DNA of 64,000 nt from Nitzschia sp. DOCU1. Lineage: Eukaryota > Bacillariophyta > Bacillariophyceae > Bacillariales > Bacillariaceae. Under the pieces are notes generated by a model, which did no database searches, was not told where the DNA came from, and saw nothing but the letters and a program-made list of their open reading frames with translations. Shown piece after piece: positions 11,201 to 21,083 of this stretch; the first letter of the stretch is position 1; every line of letters begins with the position of its first letter. The stretch spans positions 992,001-1,056,000 of the forward strand of contig OX595999.1 in assembly GCA_951394045.1 (NCBI GenBank), given 5' to 3'. Made by a program: the position numbers and the translations under genes.

Positions 11201-12500
11201 TTTGACGCCCCAAGATGCGGACTATTTGGTGCATGCTCTTCTGAAGTTGAAAAAGGTCAAGATGGACAAACGAGAAGCCGCAGCCGTGGCTGGCTTTATT
11301 CGTAACATGAAACAAATCAACGGTGCCGAAGAAGAAAAGGCGTCGGACGAAGCACTTGTCAAAGTATCCAAAATTGTTGACTCCAAGAAGAAATCGAAGC
11401 ACATCAGAGAAGTGCTCAAAGGTCTTCGTCGATTGAATTTGAATGATCCCGAACGTGCCGAACTGGCCGAAATCGTTCGCAGTCTCGGCAAGGGCAAGGA
11501 TACGAAGTATCGCGATGAAATCACCGATGCTATTTCAAAGCTACGTCACGTGCAAATGACCAGACCGGAAGCCAAGGAAGCAGCTGGTATCATGTTCAAC
11601 CTGAGAAAGGCCAAGAAAGGTGGTGCCTTTGACATTGACAAGTCGCGCGAAATGATCAATCTTCGCAAGGTCATGGTGACCAAAAAGGCCGACATCGTTG
11701 CCGAGGCATTCTGCGCTCTTGCCAAGCTGAACTTGGATGAAAAAGAAATCGATGAGTTTGCAGGAATCGTTGCCGAGTTGGGTGTCGAAGCCCTCGATCC
11801 AAGTGAGCATCAATTGATCACCATCGAATACGTTGACGGGTTACCCTTCATGGTGCTCAACATTCCGGACGGAGATGACTACGCCAGCAAAATGGGCGAA
11901 CTTGGAATTTCGGGTCATGTCAAGAAGCAAAAGACGTACAAGACACGTGAATTCCGATTTTGGATTCAGCTGGAGCCCGAAGAGGAGGATTCCGACCACA
12001 TTTTGAATGATGACGGCAGTGACTTTGAACAAGCTAGTGATAAAGACGAAGAAGAACGTCGGGAGGTACCTACGACGCCTCAAACCCAAGAGCGAAAGAC
12101 TGTCAAGGTCAAAGCCAGGCCAAAGTCCATGACGTTGCCCTCAAAGACCGCATCCCCAAAGCCTCCACCAAAGAGCCCGAAAAAGTTGATTCACTATGGC
12201 GATGCACAAACCAATGATACTATGAGCCCCATGACTGAAGAAAAGGAGAAGAAAATAAGATTTTCCAATAAGCACCAATGGAGGTTCAAGAAACACAACC
12301 AGACGGTTGTGAGTGAGAAGCGATGGCGCTTCGAAGAAGGCTTCAACGCTGATGAAGTCATTTGGAGTCCCCTCAGCCGAGACCAATATGACCGTCGCAA
12401 GACAGTCGGCGCGTCCATTTTGGCGACATTGGATAAGTTTGCACCCCTCGATGATATGCTACTAGATGAAATCGAAGATGGCCGAGAAGGGGAAAAGTAA
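8205..12500 (+). CDS. large acidic protein with disordered N-terminus and degenerate helical repeats
   Basis: Predicted 1431 residues; no family was recognised. The start is at CACCATGAGT, the first ATG before protein-like sequence, although the frame stays open back to 7698. Residues 1-480 are Ser/Pro/Lys-rich and disordered, with recurrent DDWLGSPSS..KSYKVK and a 67-residue direct duplication. From about residue 500 helical segments recur with the pattern AIxxLRxVxxxxxxExxExxxIxxxL, with larger copies near 9700-9990 and 10515-10795 (EIMQMLKYLRHN versus ELMQMIKHLRQT). A small globular region (MVLNIPDGDDYASKMGELG, then FRFWIQLEPEEE) follows near 11850. The tail is acidic and basic by turns. 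It looks like a scaffold or cytoskeleton-associated protein, but that is inference from composition only. Confidence 0.75.
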   Translation: MSPGLESSGEEPELDLEHFKAMIRTSTNDHDSLNRSQDFVGTMSPRSVGRSPMPKAKAGKLHSSDRPDDWLGSPSSTRKSYKVKNALPHVPPPSLHDESDHNVKSAKPPASTASSKSKPPSGLTRHTLGGSSSHHKSTFATSSLSSGSSHSISDHSATDPEKSKDSNHSVKSPKPPASTASSKSKPPSGLTRHTLGGSSSHHESTFATSTLSGGSSHSISDLAPDPEKYKAMIRASLHDQDDSLNRSQEFLGEQGSTHGASPKRHSSYASSPSQTKHKWGAPKSPEQFRPDDWLGSPSSAKRKSYKVKSPVPSPAVPILDSGDADKDAKTTMAAAGDNSSPDKSSRASTSRTGPFKSQSLALGASAPKLSPKVTTAGASGRPTSRPVKAQSLALGQRSPYTSSPVPGDERVNRKKFVQAFSAFEGSNPTLLESSSPVPPPPHSRATVIGSPTATRNFKVSKEARAKSDLLQRTSAHNSGHTSLDSASGHTPLPRRDLTPLNDAISQLRNVALRKTNTSGDKNDREASEIMQMLKYLRHNQTEASAIEGSSTFLFIVNTIRREGIMETCLDTNELEEIHGDILPGLEQLVGYLDYIEPHRLEIEVCARILNQLSFSNPRSSGMIEDVIGRLRKVCPKLSSNLGVKLTQTVDKLEVISWKIGQREEEELSNVIRNLDPDEMEDSSDHKWDDLTRVMSALDRFVGGVSNRFGSSIFSDTPLTPPSPEEDGRLSPRGRSPTVSPRSEAPRNFVVSSEAKRKTLAVLDLSSHSTRGEANDELQQVLSNLRKVVVKPSANATKSEKQASELMQMIKHLRQTGVQGDTGAKELFDLFEDLKRQGVISSNLGPNRMGQVRKIVASLEEVRKNADYSTTCKDEIDNVIQKYLRKLTSTSAGAPDVIQQAIARLRRIVPALREREQEGMEDAISRLQSVLMSMQEGEEAQLAQVIHDLESGKDSNDESSDLGSLQRVLDGLGKAQTSDEHEDEEKAVQNKENAQRAKARLTPQDADYLVHALLKLKKVKMDKREAAAVAGFIRNMKQINGAEEEKASDEALVKVSKIVDSKKKSKHIREVLKGLRRLNLNDPERAELAEIVRSLGKGKDTKYRDEITDAISKLRHVQMTRPEAKEAAGIMFNLRKAKKGGAFDIDKSREMINLRKVMVTKKADIVAEAFCALAKLNLDEKEIDEFAGIVAELGVEALDPSEHQLITIEYVDGLPFMVLNIPDGDDYASKMGELGISGHVKKQKTYKTREFRFWIQLEPEEEDSDHILNDDGSDFEQASDKDEEERREVPTTPQTQERKTVKVKARPKSMTLPSKTASPKPPPKSPKKLIHYGDAQTNDTMSPMTEEKEKKIRFSNKHQWRFKKHNQTVVSEKRWRFEEGFNADEVIWSPLSRDQYDRRKTVGASILATLDKFAPLDDMLLDEIEDGREGEK
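8511..8890 (+). repeat. in-frame direct duplication, 201-bp period
   Basis: Two copies (about 8511-8692 and 8712-8890) encode nearly identical Ser/Pro/Lys-rich segments beginning VKSxKPPASTASSKSKPPSG. Copies differ by a few substitutions and one small indel, so the duplication is recent and keeps the reading frame. Confidence 0.85.
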
Positions 12501-12572
12501 ATGCAACATTCGAAAGTGTAAAAGTACACAGCAACTATTCCTAGATCTGTCCACTAGCTGAACTTTACAGTG

Positions 12573-14864
12573 TCATTTGCCAAAGTACAGGTGCTTCATG
12601 TAAAAGCACCATCGCATTATGGCTAGATACCGCCGAGAAACTTCTTCCATGGTCGGGACATGCATCGCCTTGACGTATTGGTCGTAGTGTTGTACGATCT
12701 CATCCAAAGCCTCCAAGAGCTCTGGGCCCGAATGGGAGAAGCCCAAACCGCCTGCTCCCACCAATTCGGCATGACTACTTCCCTCTTGATAGACGATCGG
12801 CAAGCCACACGCCAGCGCTTCCAGCACCGCATTGGAAGCTGGTTCGTCCCGGGACGGAGCCAAATAGATATGGCCGGATCGCAAGAAGTCGCCTACGCCC
12901 TTTGAGTCGACTTGCGATAGGACAGTTACTTGCTTTGGTGCAAAGCCTTCTTTGGGCGTTCCTCCCATGTACACGACTTCAAACTTGGTAAAATCCAAGT
13001 GTTGGTCCACCCATAGGAGCGTATCAAATCCTTTGCGAGCGTTGTCACTGTGACTTGTCGCGACAATGCGAATCTTCTTGCCGTGCGCCGGTAGGCTACC
13101 GACGCGGGGATAGAAAATAACTGGATCCACCGTGTTTGGGATAAGAACGGGATTGCGCAAGCTCAGTCCAATTTTGAGATTGGCTTCCAAACTCCACTGT
13201 GACTGAAATATGGTAGCACACGCGAGCTCCCGATTAACCTTCTTGGTTTTCTTGTCTTCTTGTGGGATTTCGATCTCGGCTTTTGGCGGGATGGTCAAAT
13301 TCTGCAGGGGACGGCCGTAGCGCGTTGAGTAATATGGTCCATCGACGCGATGCACCAATGCTAGATTGTTTTTGGCTTTGAGCATCTCGAGCCGATCCAA
13401 ATTGCCCTTGAAAGTCACACTATTGGCTAGCAAGACTTGGGAAGAAAATGCTGTGTGATCACCTTGCTTTCTCTGCGACTCAACACTTGTGCCAGCGTTA
13501 CTTTTGACAAGCACCGTCATGTTGTGCCAAATCTGCAATCCCTCCTTCAAGGCCAACAAGAATTGATTCCCACCTCCCCACGGCGGAGGATGAAAATCAT
13601 GCCAAATACCAATGGTAGATAATTGTGTCATTTGTTCCGTCGTTTGCTCGTCGGGACAGGAGTGAAAGGCATGTTGTTTGTGCTCCTCCCAAATTAGAAA
13701 GGGTGCCAACTTGGGATTGTTTTGGGCTTGTCCATAGGTACTCTTGGTCAAGACGCAAGTATACTTGAATCCACCAGGATTCCGAGCGGGTTCGGCCATG
13801 CGCTGGTATTGATACAACTTTGGAGAATGATGTTGGGCGTAGCGAGCATAAACGTAGAATTCGGAATAGAAGGTTTCATTGATGATTCGTTCCCCTTGAT
13901 TGAGAATATTGAACGGAAAGACATCGTTGCCATCAATAAGTCGATTCATATCAGCAATCAAATCTTTCAAAATGGTCCGATCCAACACCATCCATCCCAC
14001 AACAAAGTTCAGGTTGGTGTTGGTATCATTTAGAAACCATTCTTCCTTGGCAAAGATCCAATCTACAAAGTACCTCCAATGGACAGGTGATTTGGATGTC
14101 GTGGGCAAGACGTAGGTCCCATTGTTGTTGACAAAGGCAAAGGGTCGTGTAAACACGAGATCACCATCAATCGCTAGATATTGAGGAGAAATATCTGGAA
14201 TCAGTTGCGGAATCAAGAATTTGCTAAACTGCTGGAGGTACCAACCCATTCTTGGAACTTGCACTTTTTTATCGCCACGTCGTAGTTTGCCGGGAGCACC
14301 TTGATGAAGCGCAGGATAGTTGGAAGCGATACGTTGCTTTTCGGCTTGGGAATAAAAGGCTTGATGGTCCAAACACACGTGGGGCTTTTGGGGATTGTGT
14401 TGAGGCACCAAATCCAAGATTGCCCCGCAATCCGACAAGTGGTTGACGACAAAAATGAAGCGTCGAAAGCCACATAAATGAAACAGATTGTGAATGGAAG
14501 CTGCCAGGGTTGCATCCGGTCCGGCTGCCATGATGACGGCGTCCATTGAATGCACTGGAATTCGAGATTGGAGGTAGGGTCCAATCAAGTATCTGTTCAT
14601 CAGAGCTCTGTACTGGGGCGGGGTCTTATCGACCACAACTGAAGGCGGATACCTGAGCGGAGATTCTAGTTGTGATGTCGTCGTATGATTGTCGCCTCTT
14701 TCAACGCGTACATTCGACCCGGGAAAAGAGACCCAATGGGTTGCCGCCGCCTCATCGGTCCCTGAACCGACGGTGCCATTCTGCAACGACGTTGGCAGCA
14801 ACACAGCGAGACAGAACACAATCAAACTCCCCAGTAGAATCCGATATCGCCTCACCGACGCCAT
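12573..14864 (-). CDS. type II membrane glycosyltransferase with two GT-like domains
   Basis: Predicted 763 residues starting MASVRRYRILLG; a single hydrophobic anchor (about residues 8-25) implies a type II Golgi/ER protein. The first lumenal domain (residues 80-330) has AIDGDLVF near 232, a DxD motif as in GT-A nucleotide-sugar transferases, and VVGWMVLDR downstream. The second domain (about 560-740) is GT-B/GT4-like: KGFDTLLW, then PSRDEPASNAVLEALACGLP with the conserved E of the EX7E motif, then LVGAGGLGF. Such two-domain proteins could add two sugars in sequence on a glycan, but substrates are unknown. The upstream in-frame ATG at 14951 would put 29 polar residues before the anchor and is less likely. 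It diverges from the hydrolase gene. Confidence 0.8.
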   Translation of the reverse strand: MASVRRYRILLGSLIVFCLAVLLPTSLQNGTVGSGTDEAAATHWVSFPGSNVRVERGDNHTTTSQLESPLRYPPSVVVDKTPPQYRALMNRYLIGPYLQSRIPVHSMDAVIMAAGPDATLAASIHNLFHLCGFRRFIFVVNHLSDCGAILDLVPQHNPQKPHVCLDHQAFYSQAEKQRIASNYPALHQGAPGKLRRGDKKVQVPRMGWYLQQFSKFLIPQLIPDISPQYLAIDGDLVFTRPFAFVNNNGTYVLPTTSKSPVHWRYFVDWIFAKEEWFLNDTNTNLNFVVGWMVLDRTILKDLIADMNRLIDGNDVFPFNILNQGERIINETFYSEFYVYARYAQHHSPKLYQYQRMAEPARNPGGFKYTCVLTKSTYGQAQNNPKLAPFLIWEEHKQHAFHSCPDEQTTEQMTQLSTIGIWHDFHPPPWGGGNQFLLALKEGLQIWHNMTVLVKSNAGTSVESQRKQGDHTAFSSQVLLANSVTFKGNLDRLEMLKAKNNLALVHRVDGPYYSTRYGRPLQNLTIPPKAEIEIPQEDKKTKKVNRELACATIFQSQWSLEANLKIGLSLRNPVLIPNTVDPVIFYPRVGSLPAHGKKIRIVATSHSDNARKGFDTLLWVDQHLDFTKFEVVYMGGTPKEGFAPKQVTVLSQVDSKGVGDFLRSGHIYLAPSRDEPASNAVLEALACGLPIVYQEGSSHAELVGAGGLGFSHSGPELLEALDEIVQHYDQYVKAMHVPTMEEVSRRYLAIMRWCFYMKHLYFGK

Positions 14865-15235
14865 GGCGTCGAGGATGGGGATTTGGAGGTGTGCCCTCAA
14901 CTGGTTTATACGACGGGGACTGCCACTGCATTTGGAGCGGAGCATCACCATTGTCGAAAAAAAGAAATCGCGGATCTGGCGGGAAACACGTTGGTCGTCT
15001 CAGTCGATTTATGTAGTCCGTACGTCGTCCATTTGAGGGTTAATGTCAAATAAATTAGGGGGAGACACCAGAGAGGGGGAGAAACCAAAATTTTGAATAG
15101 TGTTCGTTGTCGTTCTTCCACGACAGAAGCGGGAGTGGAACCCCAAACGAAGATACGATAAAAGAGAGGCGACACCCCGACATAAAATGGACCATCAGCA
15201 GTCGTTGGATACCTTCTATTGTAATATTCTGAACT
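14865..15235. promoter_or_regulatory. divergent promoter between glycosyltransferase and hydrolase
   Basis: 371 bp between two divergent starts. No RNA gene or repeat was seen. An AT-rich stretch near 15040-15060 is the only compositional feature. Confidence 0.3.
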
Positions 15236-16252
15236 ATGAGTGCTGGTTGTGAAGACTGCCAAGCTAGTTTTGGTTGCCGTTCCAAGGCAACATCGTGCAC
15301 CAAGTGCTCGAAATTGCTGTGTTCAAAGTGCGCTGGAACAAACGTGTTGATTCCCTTTGACAAGTCCAACGCGGAGGAATCCAATGATTTATCCAAGAAT
15401 TTCACCACACAGCCGTTCTGCAAGACTTGTTTTCAAGAAGTTTCCATTTTGGATTACTCCAAGACGTACGATGACTTTTTACCTGATCCAAACAACAATA
15501 ACCAATTGACGCTGTTGATGGTTCATGGAGGGGGAGGGTCACGAGCAATGTACCGCGCTCATATCGAGAAGCTCGTGTTAAAGGGCTATCGGTGCATTTC
15601 GATAGATTTGCCTGGACATGGAACCCTAGTCGATACGCCCTTGACGTTGGATTCTTGCGTGGAAGCGACTCTCAAAGTCTACAAGGAGTGTGGACTCAAG
15701 CCAGAGACTACCATTTACGTGGGAGCAAGTCTGGGCGCCTACATCGGCTTTTACATCCTGGACAAGATGCCGAAACCTAGCTTTTGTGGCGCCATTTTGA
15801 TAGATTGCGGTCAAAATGTGGGGCCTAACTGTAGTCTAAAGGCCCGTCTCGGAATCTGGTTTCTCAAAATGGTTGCCACAAACATGTCCAACAAGGGCTT
15901 GATTGATGCAATGATGGGCGTCACTAAGAAATCTCCTGCACAATACAAACTTGTGGAATCTGTCTTTGGAGCGGGCATGTTCTTTCAGCAGGGAGCGGCA
16001 CAAACTGTGTGTATGCACACTGTCGCTCCTGCCGAACACATTCCCAACTATGACTTTCCTGTGCTCTTCTTCAATGGATCCGAAGATTACAGAGATAGTG
16101 AAAACAAGTGGTTGTCCCTGTGCAAGGATCAAAAGCGTTCGTCGCTCAAGGTGTATGAGGGAGGGGATCACTTTTTCATGAACGACATTCGGTTTTTTGA
16201 TGACTTGATTGAACGGATGGATACGTTTGCCAAACAAGCAGCGGCGAACTAA
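15236..16252 (+). CDS. FYVE-type zinc finger fused to alpha/beta hydrolase
   Basis: Predicted 338 residues. The first 70 hold four CxxC pairs (CEDC, CTKC, CSKC, CKTC) spaced like a FYVE/RING-type double zinc site, but without the RHHCR lipid-binding motif. The rest is an alpha/beta hydrolase: oxyanion loop HGGGGS near 97, nucleophile elbow GASLGA with Ser near 166, acid in NGSEDYRD near 283, and histidine in GGDHFF near 311. All three catalytic residues are therefore present. The zinc part may tether the hydrolase to a membrane or a partner; the substrate is unknown. There is no signal peptide, so it is probably cytosolic. Confidence 0.82.
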   Translation: MSAGCEDCQASFGCRSKATSCTKCSKLLCSKCAGTNVLIPFDKSNAEESNDLSKNFTTQPFCKTCFQEVSILDYSKTYDDFLPDPNNNNQLTLLMVHGGGGSRAMYRAHIEKLVLKGYRCISIDLPGHGTLVDTPLTLDSCVEATLKVYKECGLKPETTIYVGASLGAYIGFYILDKMPKPSFCGAILIDCGQNVGPNCSLKARLGIWFLKMVATNMSNKGLIDAMMGVTKKSPAQYKLVESVFGAGMFFQQGAAQTVCMHTVAPAEHIPNYDFPVLFFNGSEDYRDSENKWLSLCKDQKRSSLKVYEGGDHFFMNDIRFFDDLIERMDTFAKQAAAN

Positions 16253-16340
16253 AAAGTATGACGGCATAGAGTTTTCCCTACTTCACTAATATTGTATAGT
16301 TTGTCTGTGACACTATCTTCGCCTGTCTCTTGCTGCTATA

Positions 16341-19300
16341 CTACTCCCGAAGTAGCCAGTCGATATCAAGACGACTGCGGAAGAGCGTCTCGTGGTCTTC
16401 ATCCAAGCCGTGGACAATCTCCAACATGACTTCGCGCTCGCCCCAGTGATCCGTCCGTTTCTTGATACTTCGCACCAATGGTGGAATGGCATTCATTCTT
16501 CGCTCAGCCAGACAGGTTCGAAAAAAGTTACTGACCATATTGACAGCGTCAGGATTTCGAGGCGTGTTTTCGTCGAGAAAATGCTGAAGTGGCAAAATGT
16601 CATCTTCAAACAAATCGGTTCGAGCAGCAGGTGGGCCGTCGTCTTCCTGTTCAGCCATCTCCAGAAAAGCAGTGGCTGAAATCTCAGTTTGTTCCACTTG
16701 CTCAGCCATCAAGTCGACGTCTATCACTTGTTTGGACTTGGGTTGCGTCGCCGAAGCGGCCGCTCGCTCTTCTTTCTGTCGACCTGTAGGCGCGGAGCGC
16801 TTTTTGGCAGCTTGGCCGGACGAGATAGTACTTCGAGGTTTCTGAGACAACAAACCCACAGGGCTTGAATCGTCATTGGCAATTTGCAGCTGCAGCTCCA
16901 GTGGCAAACGTTTAAAATCAGCCACGGGGATCCCACCGACGTGGTCTTGTCCGGATATTTTAGCTGCTAATTTCATCATTCGCTTGAGACTGGTCTGCCG
17001 GAAGTGCTGGCGCTCATACGTTGACGATTGTGCATCCTTGCAGCTTGTCGCCGAGGCCACTTGAGCGGTTCCTGCAGCAACCGCATCCACGTCAATAGGT
17101 ACCGGCGACACTTCCCGGGATCGTGAGGTTTCCCGCTTTGCCCGGAGCATTTGGATCCGAATCTCCTCCTGGAGCTCTGGTGGTAAAGCCTCAACTTCTG
17201 CCATGCATATTTGACTCAACGGAGGGAGTGCAAGACCACCGGCCGCTGGTACTTCGTCGTGCCATGACGTCTCAGTTCTGTCAGCACGCGCATCCAGCAA
17301 CGAGTCTCGATTGTTGTCCTCGTAGCTCTCATTGGGGCTCTCGCCAACACCGGCTTCGCTGCTCAACTCTGGAACATAATTGTCGTAGTCGTTGTCATGG
17401 CCTTCGTCGATGTTCGGTTCGTCATCTTGATCAATTTTCTTCGAAGCAGCGACTCCGCCATCTTGATTCGGGCCACTTTGAAAAAAGGAAGCAATCCCCT
17501 TAGGTTTGCTCACTGCTGTCGAATCTGTGCGATCATCGGAGGATAGCTTGCTGATGACCATGCCCATTCCACGTACATCATCGAGCGGAACTGCGAGTTC
17601 ACGGAACAGAGTCATTCCTACTTTGGCAAACACTTTGGCATCTCGAGTAGGTATCAGCCCGGGAACGTCCATAGACTTGGATAGATTGTGACAGCTTCCA
17701 TGGCCAAGAAACTAAAAAGAAGTTTAGTCCATTTCTGAAAAACGACAAAGTCACGATGTCGTAGAGTAGAAACGTACCTTGGGAGGTGGCTTTGCACCCT
17801 TCTTTCTTTGCTTGATTTTCAAGGTTAGTTTCGTCCCCTTGCATGCCACTCCCTCCATGCGCTTTTCGACCTCAGTCGCCAATCCCATCATAAAGTGGTC
17901 AATGCCATAAGGCCCATCAAACCGAACCCCGTAGTTGCATTCCGCGCCAATCGTCTTGCGCTCGGCTGGTTTGACTTGGCGGTCGTCACGACCGTGACAA
18001 AATGCATAAATCTTCTTCCCCAAACCCACCCCCAAAATTTTGCCCAAGACCGATTCACCTTTTGCCCCGAGATCCCAGACATCTTGGACGGTCGTGAGGC
18101 CTTCTGAAAGCAGCTTGGGTTCAGAACGGTATCCAATTCCGTGGAGGTCGCGAAGTTTCAGTCCCTCCAGCACTTCACGATGGTCATTCACCACAAAGGT
18201 TCCATTGGGCTTGACCCGATCGGTTCCCACCTTTGCCAAAAATTTGTTCGCAGCGACTCCAATAGAAGCCGTACATTGGGTCGTTTCGAAAATTTCCTTC
18301 CGAACACTTTCTGCAATTTCTGCTGCATGATCACTAGGGGTCGTGTTGTCTTCCCCATCATCATAGGGCAAGTTCAACTCCATGTAGGCTTCATCGCATG
18401 ACACCGATTCAACGCATCCATCATTCTCTGCCGCCACTCGATGCAAAATCGCCAAGACTTGCTCCGAGACCTCCTCATATCCCGCAAAGTCATAGTGCAG
18501 CACAATCAAGTCCGGGCACAACTGACGGGCCTGACCCAAGAACATGCCCTTTTTGATACCAAACTTGCGGGCATGATAGTTACAAGTTGCACATTCACTC
18601 GTGGACTTTTCTGATGCAGAAGCAGCCGTAGCTGCCTCGTTTATGGGACCATCCTGAGCTCGCTTGCCATGATGCGAAATGGCAACAGGTTTATCTCGAT
18701 ACTGGGGGTAGTTTCGCAGTACGACGTTGGCAAAGAAGCAGTCCATATCGACGTGAAAAATGAACCTTTTGTGCCGTCCTCCGGGTCTGTCCCTTTCCGA
18801 GTGAAGAATATACGCCTTGCCCTCATTGGTAGTTCGTTGTTTGTAGCTTCCGATAAAAGACAGCCGAGAGTTTGCAAAAAACGAATCCAGAAAATTTGGA
18901 TCGGTGCCTGAATGAATGAAAATCCAGATAGTAGTCAGAGGCGCGTTTTGTCATTGGCAATACTATTTCTTCCAATTGACCACAAACAACTTACCAACGG
19001 TTCGAATTTTGCCATTGATATATTTACCATCCGTCCTGCCTTGCGGGTTTTCGGTTGTAGATCCAGTATCAACTGGCCTTGTAAGATTGCTAACCGAAGC
19101 ATCGTCCAGGCTTTCTTTAACTTGAGCGCCAGGAATGTCCTTGACTGCTGTGTCCTCCATTGTCGCACCATGTTGTGATGTGACATCCAACGATGTCTCT
19201 AACTCTTGCTGCACTTCCTCTTCCATACTACAGTTATCATCCTGCGACGGTTGAGTCAGTGGAAGAACATCTCGACACAGCATTTCTGCTGATTCGGATT

Positions 19301-20633
19301 GCTGACTCTGTTCCATATTATCCATGTAGTTGCTCGAATCTTGACGTGCCAGCGTCGTCGCAACTTGATTTGAATGAGGCGAAGGCGGCATGGAAATCAC
19401 TTGAAACTTGTCTCCACATTGATCCATGTTGCTCCCCCCAACGCTATTACTGGCAGTTGACGATGTTGATGGACCCACGGCAGGCGGAAATTTCGCCTCG
19501 TCGTTCTGCCCACTCTTCGTGGCGGGAGGATCCTTGACTGAGGTGGGAAGCAGTTTCTTAGTACTGCCAGCAGTAGTACGTCCAAACCAGTCTTTGATTC
19601 CAACTTGGCTTTTCTTGTCTTGCAATTCCTCTAGCAAATAGTCCCCATGAGGCAAGAGCTTTCCCGCCTCGACACTGTCCGTAATCCAAGTCGGCAAGAC
19701 TACTGGTCGGGGCCGCTTTTGCTGTTTAATATAACTCGCCTTGGCAGTAGATAAGTGCTCGGCAATAATGTGAGTGACACGTGTCGTCTCGTAGGTCTCC
19801 AAATCACCCCCATGGCGTTGCAGCATGCGTTTCAGAGTCTCATTGTCAGGATCAGTATAGCCATTGACCTTGACAACAATACCTAGAAAAAACAAATCGG
19901 GCCTTTCTCTTCGTAGTTTCAAAGTGGAGGATAAAGTCGCTTCTTCGCTCTCAGTCATTGTTTCTGCTGCAAACGGACTGGTAGGTATTGAAATGGAAGC
20001 GCTTGGTGGCTGCTGCTGGTGGGCGGGTGATTCGTCTTCCTCGTCATTTTCTGGACACATTTCCACTTTCGCCTTGTCTTCCGCCTTCTCTTGTATTAAC
20101 AGAGTAGCCTCATTCGGTCTGATACTTTCATCCTGTTGTTGTAGTAGTAACCTCTGATCCATTCCACTTCCTGCTGTCAATTCTCGCCTGGGACGGCTCT
20201 TGTGTGGACGACTGTTTCGTTTGCCATGTCGAGATAAAACTCTACCGCATCCCTTGCCATGCTTCATTTTCAAGTTTCTCAAAATGGCACTCATGCTGTG
20301 AGGATCGACATTGTCATCTGGCGCTTCGGGGGCGGGTTCAAATAACTGCAAGGGCAATGCTGCAAAAGTCACTGATTTTTGGGCACTCGAAGGTCGGGGT
20401 CGCTTCCGACTATTGGAAGGACTAACAGATGTAACAGTAGGAGAGGGTGTCGTTTTGGGAGGTGTCTTGGGAGGCGGTGGCGGGAGCACTAGACCAAACT
20501 GATTCCGTTGTAAATCAATCTTTCGTGCCATGTACTGATGAAACGAATCGGCTTGAAACGCTCGGCCTGATTTGCGACCGGCCTTGGTCAAATCGACCGC
20601 CTCGGGTTGCATCGATTTCGGAGGCTTGACCAT
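16341..20633 (-). CDS. REV1: REV1-like Y-family translesion DNA polymerase (three exons)
   Basis: Three exons are read from splice signals: 20633-18995, 18907-17778 and 17711-16341, giving about 1379 residues. A BRCT domain spans about 248-331 (VNGYTDP, THIIAEHL, VLPTWITDSVEAGKLL). The Y-family polymerase follows, with HVDMDCFF near 600 and SVSCDEAYMEL near 716 supplying the metal-binding acidic residues, then a little-finger domain including FLGHGSCHNLSKS across the second splice. Two ubiquitin-binding motifs of the LPxELQxEI type lie near 1097 and 1190, and a REV1-type C-terminal helical domain (LQHFLDEN...FFRTCLAERRMNAI) ends the protein. Domain order matches REV1 of animals and plants. 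REV1 inserts dCMP opposite lesions and recruits other translesion polymerases in the nucleus. Introns are 87 and 66 bp. Confidence 0.92.
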
Positions 20634-21083
20634 CTTGCTTATTTTGAGAAAAGGAATGGCGACACTTCATGGGGCGGCGGCAAGTTTCTCAAGTTCCACG
20701 ATTACTACAATGCGCCATAGAACTAGATTATGAGTGAGTGGGTCATAATGGAGACTGGTAGTACTCAAGTTGGGGGAGGAAATGGAAAAGAAGTTCGTGC
20801 CGCTCTCGTTGCGTGCGGAAGAATACACGGCGTTTTCAAATTGACGGAGAATAGGTAAGTAAATGTCTACTTAGCATACGTACAATAGTTACTTTTCGAC
20901 TCATCGGACCAAAGTACGTCATCGGTGTCGCGAATCGCCAAACGCCATCCGCATCAATGAGGACACAACAACAAACATGGGAAGCTGTTTTACGCTCACA
21001 GCTTGAACCGTCTTCGCCGGCTTCTACCATTGTGAACGAGATTACTTATACCTGATTCGATCATTAGGTTACCGGCACCAAAC
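20634..21083. promoter_or_regulatory. divergent region upstream of REV1 and SET gene, possible 5' exon
   Basis: 450 bp. An ATG at 20748 opens a 35-codon stretch ending in a consensus donor (AATAG|GTAAGT, 20855). Splicing to an acceptor at 21067 would join it in frame to the SET gene through a 213-bp intron, longer than the 66-90 bp introns typical here. A second open stretch (20890-21056) in another frame is unexplained. RNA data are needed to choose. Confidence 0.3.

Noticed and set aside
20855..21067. Two very short introns (34 and 36 bp) joining three exons upstream of the SET gene
   Set aside because: All reliable introns in this window are 66-90 bp; a single 213-bp intron or a downstream start is more reasonable.
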